Source of the DNA: Sipunculus nudus
Lineage: Eukaryota > Annelida > Sipuncula > Golfingiida > Sipunculidae
NCBI GenBank assembly: GCA_026874595.1
Contig: CM049311.1
Span: 58,471,953 to 58,535,952, forward strand
DNA length: 64,000 bases
Reading direction: 5' to 3'
Shown here: positions 60,005 through 64,000 of the stretch, piece after piece
Layout: the number at the start of each line of letters is the position of its first letter
Position numbering within the stretch: the first letter of the stretch is position 1
The notes under the pieces: model-generated
Told to the model about the DNA's origin: nothing
Seen by the model: only the letters and a program-made list of their open reading frames with translations
The model's database searches: none
Position numbers and translations under genes: made by a program

Positions 60005-60600
60005 GGGTAATATCGGACACTTGCATGTGGCTTCATCGGCTTACCTTTCCCTGCCTGATCAAAATAACGCCGATTTTTTAGACCTTTCAAGCATAGGCCA
60101 CGCAGCCTCTGGTACCGCTGAGGTTAACCTGGGTTATATAGCGGACACCACCCAGTAATATCGGACACCGCGCTAAACGGCGATACCTAGCTACGGTATT
60201 GACAGTTATATCAAGGAGAACTGACGTTGACTGCTGGCACAGATGCCATAAATAACACAAAACGTATGGTTTATGGGAAAACAATGTCAAATCTTTCATT
60301 TCATCAGTTTTAGCTCAGCTGACTGGAAGTCAGCTCAGGTATAGGAATGGCGCTTTGTTCGTTTCCGTCTGGCCGTCCGTTACCAATTATTAAGGTACAA
60401 ATCGTAACCGTTAGCCTTATAGAAACTTATAAGAAGTAAAATGCTGGGAGGTCAATAAAAATCTCCTTAGAAACCTGAAGTAATGTCACTAAGACCTGTA
60501 TTCTCTGAACCACAAACTTTAATTTTTCGCATGCTGTCGGTCGGGATTGCCAAAAATGATCGATTTCTGAAAAATATTAGGCATGTGTCCGATATTACCC
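60005..60600. mobile_element. 596-bp candidate MITE with perfect 16-bp inverted ends
   Basis: GGGTAATATCGGACAC at 60005-60020 is the exact reverse complement of 60585-60600. AGTAATATCGGACACCG recurs inside at about 60154. No open frame of note. A reversed AGCTGAGCTAAAA repeat (about 60303-60540) is nested within. Confidence 0.65.
60303..60540 (-). repeat. AGCTGAGCTAAAA-ended dispersed repeat, reversed copy
   Basis: Starts TTTTAGCTCAGCTGACTGG on the plus strand and contains GGCGCTTTGTTCG and GGCCGTCCGTTA; the mirror of 16220-16545. Confidence 0.7.
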
Positions 60601-60793
60601 GGATGTCAGATATGTGCCGGGTTTGCTCTACTTCATACCCTTTCTATACTGACCTTTAATATTTGCATCATTCCGGATAAGATGTATACATTGATTATTG
60701 TACCTAGAGCTATATCAAGCAACGAAAATATATAGCGTTCATTTTAATTGAAGAGGGTTTCATTATATAGCTGTTTATAAAGGCCCTGTTACG

Positions 60794-63314
60794 GCCCCTA
60801 TTGTATCGTCCCCTATTGTATAATGGTTATTACATTAGGGGTTACAAATGATTTGTTTCTCACAACCCCTATTGTAATAACATGTACTTTTGTTATAATT
60901 ATAACATTAGGGGTTACATTTGCAAAATTCGCTAAATTTCTCCAAAAATGTCAAATTACTCGAGATTTTCGTGAAAACATGGAAAAATAAACCTTTTCAG
61001 ACACAAACACTTTATGTTTTACACAATATTTGTTTTGTGTCCGTGCATGGAAAATGTAAATTTTCCCGTTTATATACATACATATTTATATTTTATTATT
61101 CCTTTTACTTAAAAATTACTATATATATATATATTTATATATATATAGCAAATGCTGTAATTCTTGTTCTATTACTATATTACTTTATTACTATATAATT
61201 TAAACCATAACGTGAGGTGGCAGTTAAAGGAGGCAAGAGGGACCCTTATTGTTATCGAACAGGTGACATAAAAAGATTCGGTGTCGTCCGTCGGCTGTAC
61301 ATAATCCTTACTTTCTCAGGAACGGCAGGAGGTTGAATCGCCAAATTTGTGAAAATATTGGTTTTATTGCTCGCGTATTCAACTGGTTAACACAAGTACT
61401 TTAAATCTTTACAAATCTTCTCGGAATGCATCAAGTCAATTTTTTTTATTAAAAATTACAAAATATTCCTGTAGAGGAGTACTCCCTCAAATTTGTGGAC
61501 TGATTCTGGTTCAGTTGTCCATGGAAGTTGTGACCTTAGCTCTTTGATCTAGTAACCGTGCATCAGACACAATACAATATTCTCCTTCTGCAAAACACAA
61601 GCATGCTTTTTTTGTAGTCCTTGCTCTAATTTTTCTGATTCAATGATTTTTACCTCACTAGAAGCTTTTTTAACTTAGTAATGTGCCATAGAAGCCAATG
61701 TCAGCCAAATTGCTACAGGTATCTTCTTCTCCGAAACCGTCAAACTAAATTGGTTCGAATAATCACGTTTCGGTGATGTTTGACCATTATTACTTTTTAA
61801 ACAATAACAGTCTTCTGCAAATGTTTCTGCGCTTAAGTTAAAGACCCATATTGATTTATAAACCCGGAGAATGACGTCCAAAATAATTATTATTCTAATA
61901 ACCTTAAATGGTTGCACTTGAATGATTTTTATATAAATTATTGAAAGTTTAACGTAGTTAATTTGCACTAAAATTTAGCTGTAACAGCTGACATGGCACG
62001 AATTTATCAACATTTATGACAGCCTGCTCGTAGAGAAGTAGGCCTTCATTTTTTTGCTATATTCTTCACAATGAATTGGTAAAAATAACGCATTTGATAT
62101 GTCAGCGCAGGGGCGTAGACAGACTGGCAGGGGGCCATGAGCGATTGCGGATCCAGAAATTCGAGAACGGGGGAGGGGGGATATTTGTGGTTATAATAAA
62201 ACCTGTGTCATTATATACGATATATGTGTATATGTACACACATACCAGGTACATGGGGAGGGCGTTTGGAAATTTTATGGATATTGATGTAGTACATTGG
62301 GAAAAATTAAGAACAATTATCTTTAACAGGCATTTGAGCGGTTGTAAACCATTCAAGTGTTGCATTTTAATAAATATTAAAATACCTTTATAACAGTAAT
62401 TGACATATGTTATTATGTGCTTATTACATCAAGGAACTGTTTCACAATAGGAGATACTCGGACCGAACCACTATTGTAATAACGTTGTCTATTGTATAAA
62501 AAATGTATGCAGAAAAATCTTATGGATATTATTGTAGAACATGGAGACACATTAAGAACAATTATCATAAAAACGAACTTTATTACGATTGGGGGTACTT
62601 GGGCCTTACCACTTTTGTTTATAACGTTGCCTATTGTTATAAAAAAAACAATAATTGTGGAACTTATAGTTATATGATTATGTAATTTTGATTAATAAAT
62701 GTAATATATACTTTTTATCACGTGTCCAAATTTATAACATACAAAAAATGTATAAATAATTATCATTTTAAGAAAATTTAGGCTCATACAGCACAGTTTT
62801 TTATGATTGATTATAATAACTTTGCCTGTTGTAATGAATGAAGGGTCAGTCACTATATTATTTGTACTACATATGCCATTTATACCCAACCCCGTTGAAA
62901 AATCAATATAATAAATACTTTATCATCAATTTAAAATACAAAACTCATGTTTATTATTGAACTTAAAAGCAAATCATAAAAACGTACCATAAGAATATCG
63001 CACTTAAATGCTTATATACATTGCTGAAAATAAACCATTCATATAATCATAATCAAAGAAGTCGATTTATCCGTTCTTCCAAAGTTTTCACATTTTCTTT
63101 TTACCAAAGCTGGTGTGAAAAAACACAAAAAAAAAAAAAAAATTGCAACCGCAACCCCTAATGTAACAAAAATATTTTAACATTAAAATACAACCCCTAT
63201 CGTAATAATTATAACAATAGTGCACGGTATTACAGTAGGGGTATTGCGAAACAGCTCATTTGTCACCCCTAATGTAATAATTATTACAATAGGGGACGTT
63301 ATTACAATAGGGGC
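60794..63314. mobile_element. 2.5-kb foldback-type element with long complex inverted ends
   Basis: About 130 bases at each end (60794-60925 and 63185-63314) are inverted copies of one another with roughly 80% identity by eye. They are built of CCCCTATTGTAATAA subrepeats and their complements; 63266-63295 is a 30-base palindrome with one mismatched pair. The interior has a short direct repeat (ATGGATATTGATGTAG at about 62278, ATGGATATTATTGTAG at about 62522). No transposase was seen, so it is probably nonautonomous. Target duplication is not clear. Confidence 0.7.
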
Positions 63315-63468
63315 ACTAAAGCCTATTGTGTGTTATTTTCCTGTATACATGTATCTTCTTCAATTTATATGGTTTCAGTTTGTAGATATTAAAGACTTAT
63401 AATTTTTATTTGCAAAATTTCAGGAAATGTCGAGAGCTGATTTTTTCCACCAGGAATACTTGGGAATT

Positions 63469-64000
63469 CCTCGATTAATTAAGTTTTCAGAAGCATTGAA
63501 GCATACCTCGATTAAAAAAGTTTTCAGAAGCATTCCTCGATTTAAATAAGTTTTCAGAAGCATTGAAGCATACCTCGATTTAAATAAGTTTTCAGAAGCA
63601 TTGAAGCATTCCTCGATTTAAATAAGTTTTCAGAAGCATTGAAGCATACCTCGATTTAAATAAGTTTTCAGAAGCATTGAAGCATACCTCGATTTAAATA
63701 AGTTTTCAGAAGCATTGAAGCATTCCTCGATTTAAATAAGTTTTCAGAAGCATTGAAGCATACCTCGATTTAAATAAGTTTTCAGAAGCATTGAAGCATA
63801 CCTCGATTTAAATAAGTTTTCAGAAGCATTGAAGCATACCTCGATTTAAATAAGTTATCAGAAGCATTGAAGCATACCTCGATTTAAATAAGTTTTCAGA
63901 AGCATTGAAGCATACCTCGATTTAAATAAGTTTTCAGAAGCATTGAAGCATTCCTCGATTTAAATAAGTTTTCAGAAGCATTGAAGCATACCTCGATTTA
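63469..64000. repeat. 38-bp satellite running off the right edge
   Basis: About 14 units of CCTCGATTTAAATAAGTTTT followed by CAGAAGCATTGAAGCATA. Units end in either CATA or CATT. The first two units are diverged or shortened; later ones are nearly identical. Confidence 0.95.

Noticed and set aside
63469-64000. CRISPR array
   Set aside because: The 38-base units are contiguous with no unique spacers, and the DNA is eukaryotic.

Overview
This is eukaryotic nuclear DNA from an animal. It is AT-rich, full of long AT, CA, CT and TAA microsatellites, minisatellites and short dispersed repeats, and has no long open reading frames. Several repeat types resemble ones I associate with mollusc genomes (AGCTGAGCTAAAA-ended elements, GGTGGCGCCACC elements, TGACCTTTGACCT-rich elements). 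A mollusc, perhaps a bivalve, is therefore the best guess, but this rests on general appearance and not on a database match.

The one gene I can support is on the minus strand between 16003 and 7962. Nine coding exons join in frame, all with GT-AG introns in phase 1, into a 442-residue secreted protein. It has a signal peptide followed by eight tandem four-cysteine modules of the pleiotrophin/midkine C-terminal-domain type (C-x9/10-C-x19/20-C-x9-C, with W and CD before and after the second cysteine). Each module is one exon, and basic Lys/Arg/Gly linkers separate the modules. I see no six-cysteine N-terminal pleiotrophin/midkine domain. This is the main discovery candidate. A noncoding 5' exon probably lies upstream, because a splice acceptor sits 9 bases before the ATG.

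Layout. 1-7676: a tandem segmental duplication (two copies each of two blocks) interrupted by a CCCGC-rich element, microsatellites and a tRNA-like repeat. 7962-16012: the gene; its introns hold a DR1-rich element, a palindromic hormone-response-like site, a MITE candidate and microsatellites. 16220-20160: a dispersed repeat, a CRE-centred palindrome, then sequence in which I recognise nothing. 20163-29070: two long repeat elements (B, C) and a 30-bp minisatellite between them. 29071-44460: mostly unrecognised sequence with a 24-bp minisatellite, a pogo/Tigger-like MITE, a 53-bp palindrome and a tandem array carrying AGGTCAnnnTGACCT palindromes. 44470-53020: two more DR1-rich elements (D, E), a 12-bp purine-rich minisatellite and a tRNA-derived SINE. 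53021-64000: higher-order AT-rich repeats, a local duplication, two TIR elements and a 38-bp satellite that runs off the right edge.

All five DR1-rich elements (A-E) lie in the same orientation and share both ends. No gene was recognised outside 7962-16012. Repeat boundaries are approximate because they were read by eye; the exon boundaries were checked base by base for phase and splice sites.
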